Shown piece after piece: positions 49,149 to 57,154 of a stretch of 64,000 nt of DNA. How positions within the stretch are numbered: position 1 is the stretch's first letter; every line of letters starts with the position of its first letter. Below the pieces are notes generated by a model. That model saw only the letters and a program-made list of their open reading frames with translations, was not told where the DNA came from and made no database searches. The stretch spans positions 186,001-250,000 of the forward strand of contig JBMNHF010000010.1 of NCBI GenBank assembly GCA_050950205.1, given 5' to 3'. The stretch comes from WRAV01 sp050950205 (GTDB lineage: Bacteria > Bacillota > Clostridia > Oscillospirales > Ruminococcaceae). The position numbers and the translations under genes are program-made.

Positions 49149-49210
49149 TTGATTTAGTATTGACTAAATTACAAAATATGCTAAAATTAATTTAGGGAAT
49201 ACTAAATCAA
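49149..49210 (+). promoter_or_regulatory. ArsR-type operator pair and promoter
   Basis: Two related 18-nt dyads, ATTTAGTATTGACTAAAT (49152-49169) and ATTTAGGGAATACTAAAT (49190-49207), flank a promoter TTGACT (49160-49165) and TAAAAT (49182-49187). The outer arms (49149-49161, 49198-49210) are also perfect 13-bp complements. This is the expected layout for self-repression by the following ArsR protein. Confidence 0.8.
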
Positions 49211-49233
49211 TTGCAAGAAAGGAAGGTTATACC

Positions 49234-49668
49234 ATGGACAGAACCCTTGTACTTAAGGCAATTGCCGATGAAACAAGAATGAAGATTTTGACGCTGCTGC
49301 TGGGACAAAGCTACTGCGTTCGAGCATTGGCAAGAAAACTGGAGCTTTCCGAGGGTGGGGTATCACAGCACCTAAAGGTTTTGCGGGATGCTGGATTGCT
49401 GACCGGACAAAAGAAAGGCTATTATATGCACTATGATGTAAACCGGGATGTCCTTCATGCCCTTGCCGCCGACCTCGAGACCTTGGCCCGTACCGAGCGG
49501 GAGGTCTGCACGCCGGAAGCAGGCGGATGTTCTTCCCAGGGGCAGAGCCGCTGCCGTGAGAAAAATTGCAGCGAGGAAGTGAAGGAGTTCTGCCATGGCA
49601 AAGACGTTGGAAAGGGAGAAAAGGGCTATGAACACCATGGACATTGTCACTGTCACAAACCTGAGTAA
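49234..49668 (+). CDS. ArsR/SmtB-family regulator with Cys/His-rich tail
   Basis: ArsR-type repressor, 144 aa. Winged helix (ALARKLELSEGGVSQHLKVL, residues 31-50) followed by a 55-residue tail rich in Cys and His (CTPEAGGCSSQGQSRCREKN, then HHGHCHCHK at the end), an obvious metal-binding candidate. Typical ArsR proteins end near residue 100, so the tail is an extension. Its 3' end overlaps the ABC ATPase gene by 41 nt. It likely represses the operon by binding the two upstream dyads until a metal or similar ligand binds. Confidence 0.88.
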   Translation: MDRTLVLKAIADETRMKILTLLLGQSYCVRALARKLELSEGGVSQHLKVLRDAGLLTGQKKGYYMHYDVNRDVLHALAADLETLARTEREVCTPEAGGCSSQGQSRCREKNCSEEVKEFCHGKDVGKGEKGYEHHGHCHCHKPE

Positions 49669-50605
49669 ACACTATGGGGATGTTACGGCGGTAAACGGTG
49701 TCTCCTTTTCCATTTGCCGCGGGGAGATATTCGGCTTCCTGGGCCCCAACGGCGCCGGAAAAACCACCACCATCAACATGATGATCGGCCTTGCAAGACC
49801 TTCTGGCGGCACCATTGAAATAAACGGGATTGACGCGGTAAAGAACGTGAAAAAGGCGCAGTCCATGATGGGAATTGTTCCGGATGAGAGCAATCTTTAC
49901 GACGAAATGAACGGCTTTGACAACCTTTGCTTTTGTGGCTCCCTCTATGGCATGAAGAAAGCTGCGCGCGAACAGCGGGCCAGAGAACTGTTGGAACAGT
50001 TTGATTTGGCAAAGGCCGGACAGCGTCCCTTCAAGGCATATTCCAAAGGCATGCGCCGCAAGCTGACCATTGCGGCGGGTATCATCCACGCGCCGGAAAT
50101 TCTTTTTCTGGATGAGCCCACCACGGGAATTGATGTGGAAAGTGCCCGGCAGATCCGCCAGCTTCTGTTAAAGCTCAAGCAAGGGGGTACTACCATCTTT
50201 ATCACCACCCATTACATCGAGGATGCCGAGCGCATCTGCGATCGGATCGCTTTTATCGTGGACGGCAAGATTGTGGCCAACGGCACGGTGCCGGAGCTGA
50301 TGCAAAGCGCTTCTCACGGTCACGTCATCCGGCTGACCGCCGACCAGAATTTGGAGCCGTTTGCGCAGGAGTTACAGCGCCATTTTGGCGACTGCACAGT
50401 CAAAGCCGCAGGCCAGGAGGCAACCCTTATTTGCGAAGAATGGATCCCCCTTTCCCCTGTCCTGCAATACCTGGACGGAAAAGGCGTTTCGGTGTTTGAG
50501 GCAAAAGAGATACGGCCAACCCTGGAAGATGTTTTTGTAAAAATGACGGGGATTGAAGCTGCAAAGCTCCAGAAGGAGAAAGAAAAGGGGGGCATGGCGA
50601 AATGA
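49628..50605 (+). CDS. ABC transporter ATPase
   Basis: ABC-type exporter ATPase, 325 aa. Walker A GPNGAGKTTTINMM near residue 46, signature YSKGMRRKL (variant of LSGGQ), Walker B ILFLDEPTTG, His switch TTHYIEDAERI, and a C-terminal domain of about 100 residues as in drug-type ATPases. ATG 49628 lies inside the arsR end; an ATG 9 nt later is an alternative. It pairs with the downstream membrane protein. Export of a metal or lipid-like compound is inferred from the ArsR control. Confidence 0.9.
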   Translation: MNTMDIVTVTNLSKHYGDVTAVNGVSFSICRGEIFGFLGPNGAGKTTTINMMIGLARPSGGTIEINGIDAVKNVKKAQSMMGIVPDESNLYDEMNGFDNLCFCGSLYGMKKAAREQRARELLEQFDLAKAGQRPFKAYSKGMRRKLTIAAGIIHAPEILFLDEPTTGIDVESARQIRQLLLKLKQGGTTIFITTHYIEDAERICDRIAFIVDGKIVANGTVPELMQSASHGHVIRLTADQNLEPFAQELQRHFGDCTVKAAGQEATLICEEWIPLSPVLQYLDGKGVSVFEAKEIRPTLEDVFVKMTGIEAAKLQKEKEKGGMAK

Positions 50606-51345
50606 AAACATGGATTGCCTTCTGGAACATCTTAAGAAAGGATGTTCAAACCTATTATTTAAAACCACCCAACATCAGCTGGGGAATCATCTTCCCGCTG
50701 TCCTGGACACTGATGCAGCTGATTCGCTCCACCGGCGGGATGAACCTGTCCGAAATTCGGGGGATGCTTCCGGGGCTTATGGCCATGAGTGTGCTGTTTG
50801 GCACCACCTCCATGCTGGCGGTTACCATCACCTTTGAACGAAGAGGACGCTCCTTCGAGCGGCTTTTGCTGGCCCCCATTTCCTTGGGGATAATGGTGGC
50901 TGCCAAACTTTCCGGGGCGATCTTGTTTGGGCTGTTCAACGCCTTTGTTCCGGTGGTGTTTGCCGCCTTCTTTATCGACCTTTCGGGAATTAGCTGGGGG
51001 GCGGTGTTTCTGGCGGTGTTTTTGATTGCCGTTACCTCCACCCTGTTAGGGCTGATGATCGCCGTTTCTGCAAAGGAAGTATTCGAAGCCCAGACCTTTT
51101 CCAACTTTTTTCGCTTTCCCATGCTGTTTTTATGCGGCCTGTTCTTACCGGTTAGCAGTCTGCCTTTCTTTTTGCGGCCCATTTCCTACCTGCTGCCTTT
51201 GACCTACGGAACCGATCTGCTCAGCGGCTCGATTCTCGGTGTCAGTATGCTGTCTCCGGTACTGTGCATCGCAATACTGCTTGCTTTTGCCGCGGCATTG
51301 TTTGCTTTTTGCCAGTACAATATCCGCAGGAAGTGGATTTTATAG
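50602..51345 (+). CDS. ABC-2-type permease
   Basis: Membrane partner of the ATPase, 247 aa with six hydrophobic segments and the ABC-2 signature region (FFRFPMLFLCGLFLPVSSLP, then LPLTYGTDLLSGSILG). It overlaps the ATPase gene by 4 nt. Together they form a dimeric exporter of unknown substrate. Confidence 0.88.
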   Translation: MKTWIAFWNILRKDVQTYYLKPPNISWGIIFPLSWTLMQLIRSTGGMNLSEIRGMLPGLMAMSVLFGTTSMLAVTITFERRGRSFERLLLAPISLGIMVAAKLSGAILFGLFNAFVPVVFAAFFIDLSGISWGAVFLAVFLIAVTSTLLGLMIAVSAKEVFEAQTFSNFFRFPMLFLCGLFLPVSSLPFFLRPISYLLPLTYGTDLLSGSILGVSMLSPVLCIAILLAFAAALFAFCQYNIRRKWIL

Positions 51346-51365
51346 GTTGCTTTTAAATTATCAAG

Positions 51366-51420
51366 CAAAACAAAAACCACCCCACCAATCAAAACCGCTT
51401 TGATGGGTGGTTTTGTTTTG
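51366..51420 (+). terminator. Terminator after the ABC exporter operon
   Basis: Stem CAAAACAAAAACCACCC with GGGTGGTTTTGTTTTG, then TTG. Nothing further is seen between 51421 and 51525. Confidence 0.75.
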
Positions 51421-51525
51421 TTGTTCGCACACAAGAGGCAGGTGCTCTGCAGAGGAAAAAAGCAAAGTCTGCCATGTAGTGATATAGCAAACCTCTTTCT
51501 ATTTCGCCTCCCATGGTCTACGGAG

Positions 51526-51558
51526 AAAAAAGCACCGCCTGTTTTTTGAACAGGCGGT
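51526..51558 (-). terminator. Terminator after the HAD hydrolase gene
   Basis: Minus-strand stem ACCGCCTGTT / AACAGGCGGT followed by GCTTTTTT. Confidence 0.85.
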
Positions 51559-51574
51559 ACCAAAACAAACATGG

Positions 51575-52228
51575 CTATTTGCATGACGGCACAGGCGCAT
51601 GGCGAAAGTCGTAGATATAGCCGTCTGCAATGGCCCTGATTTCCGCCTCGTTGTGTGCGGAATATGTATCGTATACGCCGTATGCCATCATCCCGGATTG
51701 CTTGGCGCTTTTGATGGCGGGCAAGACATCTTCAAAAACAATGCATTTCTGCGGGGGGACTGCCAATCCATCCGAAGCGAACAAAAAGATATCCGGGTAT
51801 TCTTTCCCTCGCTGCACCTGATTGGTAGAGCACAAAAAATCAAACACATCATATATGCCATTGTTGATCAGACAGGGCTTGTACAGCTCTTCGGGCAAGC
51901 CGGTGGCAACGGCAAGCTTGATCTGAAGAGCCTTTAGCCGTAAAAGATATTCGCGGGCATATGGCGTTAAGCGAATGTTATTGGCATATTCCTGCGCTGC
52001 CATGCGGTTCCACTCTTGGATAACAGCCGGAACAGTTTCCCTTAGCCCAAACAGTTCAATGGTGTATTGAGCCGCTTCCTCAAAACTGCGGGCGCAGATT
52101 TCGGCTGCATAAGTTGCAGGAACGGATAACCCTCTTCGGGAAAGAAAAGCAATATCAATCTTTTCCCACACATCCATGGAAGCAAGCAAAGTGCCATCCA
52201 AATCAAAAATTGCCGCTTCAAAATCCAT
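51575..52228 (-). CDS. HAD-superfamily hydrolase (beta-phosphoglucomutase-like)
   Basis: HAD phosphatase of 217 aa. Motif I FDLDGTLLASMD near residue 8, cap domain of helical type, motif II in LAVATGLPE, and motif IV FEDVLPAIKSAKQSG. The layout is that of beta-phosphoglucomutase-like or phosphoglycolate phosphatase-like enzymes, which act on small sugar phosphates. It is transcribed alone. Substrate unknown. Confidence 0.85.
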   Translation of the reverse strand: MDFEAAIFDLDGTLLASMDVWEKIDIAFLSRRGLSVPATYAAEICARSFEEAAQYTIELFGLRETVPAVIQEWNRMAAQEYANNIRLTPYAREYLLRLKALQIKLAVATGLPEELYKPCLINNGIYDVFDFLCSTNQVQRGKEYPDIFLFASDGLAVPPQKCIVFEDVLPAIKSAKQSGMMAYGVYDTYSAHNEAEIRAIADGYIYDFRHAPVPSCK

Positions 52229-52366
52229 CGCCGGCAGACCCCCTTTCGGAATCGGTGTTTTATTTTTTATTGCCGGTTGGTTTTCGGTCCTTTACCCCCG
52301 CAGGAGGTGCAGGAATAAACCAACGGAAGGAACTGCTGATTTTTAGGGTAGGCAACTAAAGTATGA

Positions 52367-52416
52367 TAAAACAAAACCGCACCATTAAGCCAAAACGGTT
52401 TAATAGGTGCGGTTTT
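52367..52416 (-). terminator. Terminator after tRNA-Leu
   Basis: Minus-strand stem AAAACCGCACC / GGTGCGGTTTT (52416-52373) followed by GTTTTA, directly past the tRNA. Confidence 0.8.
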
Positions 52417-52419
52417 CGC

Positions 52420-52505
52420 TGGTGCAGATGGCGGGACTCGAACCCGCACGAGCGTGGCTCACCACCCCCTCAAGATGGCGTGTCTGCCAGTTCCACCACA
52501 TCTGC
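52420..52505 (-). tRNA. tRNA-Leu (anticodon GAG)
   Basis: Minus strand begins GCAGATG and ends CATCTGCA followed by encoded CCA. The acceptor arms pair fully, the T-arm reads GCGGGTTCGAGTCCCGC, and the anticodon arm CCATC-TTGAGGG-GGTGG puts GAG at 34-36. The long variable arm (GAGCCACGCTC region) is typical of leucine tRNA. It would read CUC and CUU codons. Confidence 0.95.
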
Positions 52506-52676
52506 AACTTGTTTGCTCCGGTCACGGCACGACCGATGCATCAATGATTATAACAGCAATCCAGTCGGCTGTCAAGAAAAATCGAACCCCGAAATTTCTC
52601 CTCTTTGGCATCCTTTTCTGCCATTATTTTTTGCAGGGCAGGGAGGAACTTGCACCGTGGCAAAGGGCGATGCCTT

Positions 52677-53819
52677 TTATGTCACAATATGGCATTGGGG
52701 CAGTGCCTTGGAAAGGGTCTTTAAATCCCCTTGGGGGATGGGGCAATCGGTTAGGTTGAGGGTGGTCAGCCGCCTTAGTTTTCGAAGGGAGGAGACATCG
52801 GCCAAAAGATTGTGGGAAAGATCAAGCTCCAGCAGATTGGAGAGCTTGCCCAGAGGTTCAATGGAGGTAAACTGATTGCGGGAGGCGGAGAGCACCCGCA
52901 TCTCGGAAAGATGTTCCAGAGGGGTTAAGTCCTCCACCTGATTGGAGGCGAAATTGAGGGTGGAAAGCCGGCCGCACCCGGACAGGGGAGAAAGGTCCTC
53001 AATACGGTTGAAGGAAAGATCCAGCATGGCAAGATGGGGATAGCTGCCCGCCGCCAGAGGGGAAAGGTCCTCAATGTCATTTCCCGCAAGGCTGAGCTTT
53101 TGCAGGTTGGAAAGGTTCTGCAAAGGGGTCAGATCCGAAATGGCGTTTTTGCGCAAATCCAGCTCCTGCAGGGTGACAAGGGAGGAGAGGAAGCTCAGGT
53201 CAGATATTTGATTTGCCTCCAGCTTAAGCTTGCGCAGCTTGGGGAACTTTCCTTCGGTGTCCAAGGTTTGCAGTTGGTTTTTGCGCAAATCCAACTCCTG
53301 CAGCTCCGGCAGGGTGCCGATGGGGCCAAGATCGGTGACGCCGGTGCCGTACAAAATCAGTTGGGACAGCTTGGGCAGACCGGTGAGAAAGGAAAGATCC
53401 GAGAGATTGGGATTGTCATAGAGATAAAGGCGTTGCAGCTCCCGACACAGGGCGACTACCGAGTAATCGGAAATTTGCGTCCGGGATACTTCCAGCCCAC
53501 CCAGTTTGCGGAAATAGGCCAAATCGTCCAGCTGCTGCACGCCCTGCCCGGCCTCAAAGGGGTAGATGGCGTTGTTGTTAAACTGGATGCTTGCAGAGCG
53601 AATGGTCACAATGCGAAGAGAATCCAGCTCTCCCGAGTAGATGGTTCCAGTGGGCTTGTTTAGCTCCTGCCGAACCGCCTGCTCCACGGCGCCATCCGTC
53701 CACTGGATGGGCTGACCCAAATCGGGAGGGTCTTGGGCAGGGGAAGCGCAGGCAACCAAAAGCACAAGAAAAAACAGTGGCAAAACAGCAGATGCCAGAG
53801 CATGTTTCCTCCTCATCAT
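52677..53819 (-). CDS. Leucine-rich-repeat lipoprotein
   Basis: Surface lipoprotein of about 380 aa. The signal peptide ends with LLVAC, giving a lipid-modified Cys near residue 24. A spacer of about 70 residues precedes roughly ten SDS22-type repeats of 22 residues (LQELDLRKNAISDLTPLQNL is one), as in internalin-like proteins. No LPXTG or membrane anchor is seen at the C-terminus. ATG 53819 is preferred, next to GGTGGA; ATG 53816 is equally possible. LRR lipoproteins usually bind proteins; the ligand is unknown. It is single, with its own start region. Confidence 0.82.
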   Translation of the reverse strand: MMRRKHALASAVLPLFFLVLLVACASPAQDPPDLGQPIQWTDGAVEQAVRQELNKPTGTIYSGELDSLRIVTIRSASIQFNNNAIYPFEAGQGVQQLDDLAYFRKLGGLEVSRTQISDYSVVALCRELQRLYLYDNPNLSDLSFLTGLPKLSQLILYGTGVTDLGPIGTLPELQELDLRKNQLQTLDTEGKFPKLRKLKLEANQISDLSFLSSLVTLQELDLRKNAISDLTPLQNLSNLQKLSLAGNDIEDLSPLAAGSYPHLAMLDLSFNRIEDLSPLSGCGRLSTLNFASNQVEDLTPLEHLSEMRVLSASRNQFTSIEPLGKLSNLLELDLSHNLLADVSSLRKLRRLTTLNLTDCPIPQGDLKTLSKALPQCHIVT

Positions 53820-54038
53820 TCCACCGCCCAGCCTAGATTTTTCCAAGATAAGTATACCATATTTAATGTAAAAAGAAAAGAAATTCCCCTCAAAGGCAAA
53901 GGGGAATATTTTACGCAAACCTTTGATAAAATGCGCGGTGCAGGCAGCACTGGCTAATTTGGCCTCACTTCTTGTATCCCTCTGTATTTTGTACTATAAT
54001 AGGGTATACTTGTGATATCACATGCGGAGGGAATAAAC

Positions 54039-55433
54039 ATGAAACGCCTGGAACTGGCAGAACTATACCGAACAGCAGAGCAAAAAATCGGACAAGCCGT
54101 AAGGGTGAGCGGCTGGATCAAAACCCAGCGGGATTCCGGCTCCATCGGTTTTATCGAACTCAACGACGGCTCTACCTTTAAAAACCTGCAGGTGGTGCTG
54201 GAAGAACATAAGGTGCCCAATTTTAAGGAAGTGTCCAAGCTGGGGGTGGGTGCTGCCATATCGGTAACCGGCGAAGTGGTGGAAAGCCCCGGCGCCAAGC
54301 AGCCTTTTGAAATTCACGCCAACCAAATTGAGGTGGAGGGACTTTCCAGCCCCAATTATCCCCTGCAAAAAAAGCGCCACTCCCTGGAATTTTTGCGGAG
54401 CATTGCACACCTGCGGCCCCGCACCAATACTTTTCAGGCGGTCTTTCGGGTGCGCAGCGCCGCTGCCTTTGCCATCCACAACTTCTTCCACAGCCGCGGC
54501 TTTGTTTACGCCCATACCCCCATCATCACCGGCAGCGACGCCGAGGGTGCGGGAGAGATGTTCCGGGTAACGACTCTGGATCCTGCCAATCCCCCCTTGA
54601 CCAAGGAGGGAAAGGCCGACTTTTCCCAAGACTTTTTTGGCAAAGAGACCAACCTGACGGTGTCCGGCCAGCTGGAAGCTGAGTGCATGGCTCTTGCCTT
54701 TGGCAATGTCTATACCTTTGGCCCCACCTTCCGGGCGGAAAACTCCAACACCCCCCGCCATGCCGCCGAATTTTGGATGATTGAGCCAGAGATCGCCTTT
54801 GCCGATCTTTCCGACAATATGCAGCTGGCTCAGGATATGCTTCAAAGCGTGCTGGCCGCGGTGATGAAGGAATGCCCCGAAGAGCTGGCCTTCTTTAACA
54901 ATTTTTACGATAAAGGGCTTTTGGCCCGGTTGGAGCACATTGTCAACTCCGACTTTGCCCGGGTGACCTACACCGAAGCCATCAAGCTGCTGGAACCGGT
55001 GAAGGACCGCTTCTCCTACCCGGTGTACTGGGGCTGCGACCTGCAGACCGAGCACGAGCGCTACCTCACCGAAGAAATTTACAAAGCCCCGGTCTTTGTC
55101 ACCGACTATCCCAAGGACATCAAAGCCTTTTACATGCGCCTCAACGACGACGGCAAAACCGTTGCCGCCATGGACTGCCTGGTGCCCGGTGTGGGAGAAA
55201 TCATCGGAGGCAGCCAGAGAGAAGAGCGGCTGGATGTTCTGGAACGCCGCATTCAGGAGATGGGCCTGGATATGGAGGACTACACTTGGTATCTGGATCT
55301 GCGCCGCTACGGCGGAGTCAAACATGCCGGGTTTGGTCTGGGCTTTGAGCGCTTGATTATGTATATGACCGGCATTTCCAATATTCGGGATGTCATTCCC
55401 TTCCCCCGCACCACCGGTTCGGCGGAATTTTAA
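54039..55433 (+). CDS. asnS: Asparaginyl-tRNA synthetase
   Basis: Class II synthetase, 464 aa. OB-fold anticodon domain (VRVSGWIKTQRDSGSIGFIE) and catalytic core with motif 2 FGPTFRAENSNTPRHAAEFW and motif 3 GLGFERLIMYMTG. The Asn-type insertion and HAAEFWMIEPE mark it as AsnRS. Start ATG 54039 has GCGGAGGG upstream. The 120-nt leader is too short for a T-box riboswitch. Confidence 0.96.
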   Translation: MKRLELAELYRTAEQKIGQAVRVSGWIKTQRDSGSIGFIELNDGSTFKNLQVVLEEHKVPNFKEVSKLGVGAAISVTGEVVESPGAKQPFEIHANQIEVEGLSSPNYPLQKKRHSLEFLRSIAHLRPRTNTFQAVFRVRSAAAFAIHNFFHSRGFVYAHTPIITGSDAEGAGEMFRVTTLDPANPPLTKEGKADFSQDFFGKETNLTVSGQLEAECMALAFGNVYTFGPTFRAENSNTPRHAAEFWMIEPEIAFADLSDNMQLAQDMLQSVLAAVMKECPEELAFFNNFYDKGLLARLEHIVNSDFARVTYTEAIKLLEPVKDRFSYPVYWGCDLQTEHERYLTEEIYKAPVFVTDYPKDIKAFYMRLNDDGKTVAAMDCLVPGVGEIIGGSQREERLDVLERRIQEMGLDMEDYTWYLDLRRYGGVKHAGFGLGFERLIMYMTGISNIRDVIPFPRTTGSAEF

Positions 55434-55458
55434 GAAAACGACAAGGGCGGCAAACAAG

Positions 55459-56247
55459 ATGAATCAACTGCTCCAGTATTTTAAAAACCTTTCCGGCGGG
55501 GTTTGCATTGCTTTTTCCGGCGGAGTGGACAGCGCGGTGGTGCTGGCTGCTGCCCTTAAGGCGGGATGCAAAGTGCATGCCGTTACCCTCCACTCCCCCC
55601 TCCACAGCCCCGCCGACCCAGACGGGGCCAGAACCTTAGCCCAGGAGCTGGGGGCTACCCACGCTGTTTTGACCATAGAGGAAATTCCCGCCCCCATCCG
55701 GGACAACCCTGTCAACCGGTGCTATCTCTGCAAAAAGGAGCTGTTTTCCAGCTTGTGGGATTACACCCGCAGGCAGGGTCTTGCCCATCTGTTGGACGGC
55801 ACCAACGCAGACGACCACAAGGTGTACCGCCCCGGGCTTCGGGCTCTGAAAGAGTTGGGGGTGAAAAGCCCCCTGGCGGAGCTGGGCTATTCTAAGGAAA
55901 AGGTGCGGGCTCTGGCCGGGGAGTTTGGCCTTGCCGTGGCCCAAAAGCCCGCCGCTCCCTGTCTTGCCACCCGTTTTCCCTACGGCACCCGTCTTTCGGA
56001 GGAAGCCATGGCCAAGGCCGATCGGATTGAAGGCTTTCTGCGGGAGCAGGGCCACAAGGTGGTTCGGGCCCGCATTCACGGGGATACGGTGCGGGTGGAA
56101 GTTCCAGCAGACGACTTTGCAAAACTCCTGCAGGTGCGGGAGGAGCTGATCAACCTGTGCCATCAGCAGGGCTTTGTCTACGTCACCATGGATTTGGAGG
56201 GCTTTCGCTCCGGCAGCATGGACGTGGGTCTGGCGCAGGACCAATAA
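55459..56247 (+). CDS. larE: LarE, sulfur-insertion enzyme for the nickel-pincer cofactor
   Basis: PP-loop ATPase of 262 aa. ATP pyrophosphatase motif FSGGVDSAVVLAAALK near residue 20; NRCYLCKKEL near 95 and APCLATRFPYGTRL near 170. The last Cys matches the sacrificial sulfur donor of L. plantarum LarE; the two cysteines in RCYLC add up to a three-Cys set, as in LarE proteins that hold a [4Fe-4S] cluster and can work catalytically. ATG 55459 follows asnS by 25 nt. With larB and larC it makes the cofactor for the LarA-family protein at 8500-9771. Confidence 0.9.
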   Translation: MNQLLQYFKNLSGGVCIAFSGGVDSAVVLAAALKAGCKVHAVTLHSPLHSPADPDGARTLAQELGATHAVLTIEEIPAPIRDNPVNRCYLCKKELFSSLWDYTRRQGLAHLLDGTNADDHKVYRPGLRALKELGVKSPLAELGYSKEKVRALAGEFGLAVAQKPAAPCLATRFPYGTRLSEEAMAKADRIEGFLREQGHKVVRARIHGDTVRVEVPADDFAKLLQVREELINLCHQQGFVYVTMDLEGFRSGSMDVGLAQDQ

Positions 56248-56377
56248 AGCGCTATTCCTTTCCGATTTTTGGGTTTTGTCCTCCGGTGCACCCTGCAGAA
56301 AGGGGCGCATCGGGATCGAGGAACCGGAAAGGCATGGGAAAAGATCTGTTTGGACGATACGGTTAAGGGGAGATCAT

Positions 56378-57142
56378 ATGGATATTTGTGCCCTGCTTCG
56401 GCAGGTGAAGGACGGCTCGCTCTCCATTGAGAAAGCGGAGCAAAAGCTCAAAAACCTGCCCTACGAGGATATGGGGTTTGCCAAACTGGACCATCACCGC
56501 TCCCTGCGCTCTGGGTTTGGAGAGGTGATCTATTGTGCCGGGAAAACCTGTGATCAGGTCAGCGCCATCATGCAGCGCTTTGCCCAGCAAGGTTCCAATG
56601 TACTTGGCACCCGGGCCACACCCCAGCAGTACCAGGCAGTGAAACAAGTTCTCCCCGACATTGCATACGACGAAATCAGTGGCGTGCTCAGCTATACCCT
56701 TAAACCGGCAGAGCAGATTGGGTTGGTAACGGTGTGTACCGGAGGCACCTCCGATATGCCGGTGGCGGAAGAAGCCGCAAAAACGGCGGAATTCTTCGGA
56801 GCAAAGGTGGAGCGCATCTACGATGTAGGGGTGGCGGGCATCCACCGCCTTTTTGACCGGCTGGAGGATATCCGCAAAGCCAACTGCGTCATCGCCGTAG
56901 CGGGGATGGAGGGGGCTTTGGCCGGAGTGGTGGCGGGACTGATTGAGTGCCCGGTGGTGGCAGTTCCCACCTCCATTGGCTATGGCGCCAATTTTGGAGG
57001 TCTGTCCGCCTTGCTGACCATGCTCAACTCCTGTGCCGAGGGCATTGGCGTGGTGAACATCGACAACGGCTTTGGAGCCGGCTACCTTGCCACCCAAATC
57101 AACCGGATGGCGGTAAAAGGCCACCGCTCCCACACCGAATAA
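56378..57142 (+). CDS. larB: LarB, pyridinium adenine dinucleotide carboxylase/hydrolase
   Basis: LarB of 254 aa, first step of nickel-pincer cofactor synthesis (carboxylation of nicotinic acid adenine dinucleotide and cleavage to the mononucleotide). The C-terminal half is PurE-like: VTVCTGGTSDMPVAEEAAKT, VAVAGMEGALAGVVAGLIEC-type segment, PTSIGYGANFGGLSALLTML. Start ATG 56378 has AAGGGGAG. It lies 130 nt after larE and 12 nt before larC. Confidence 0.93.
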   Translation: MDICALLRQVKDGSLSIEKAEQKLKNLPYEDMGFAKLDHHRSLRSGFGEVIYCAGKTCDQVSAIMQRFAQQGSNVLGTRATPQQYQAVKQVLPDIAYDEISGVLSYTLKPAEQIGLVTVCTGGTSDMPVAEEAAKTAEFFGAKVERIYDVGVAGIHRLFDRLEDIRKANCVIAVAGMEGALAGVVAGLIECPVVAVPTSIGYGANFGGLSALLTMLNSCAEGIGVVNIDNGFGAGYLATQINRMAVKGHRSHTE

Positions 57143-57154
57143 AGGAGATTAGCC

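Noticed and set aside
53919..54038. T-box riboswitch upstream of asnS
   Set aside because: The leader is only about 120 nt and shows no T-box AGGGTGG-type core or specifier stem.
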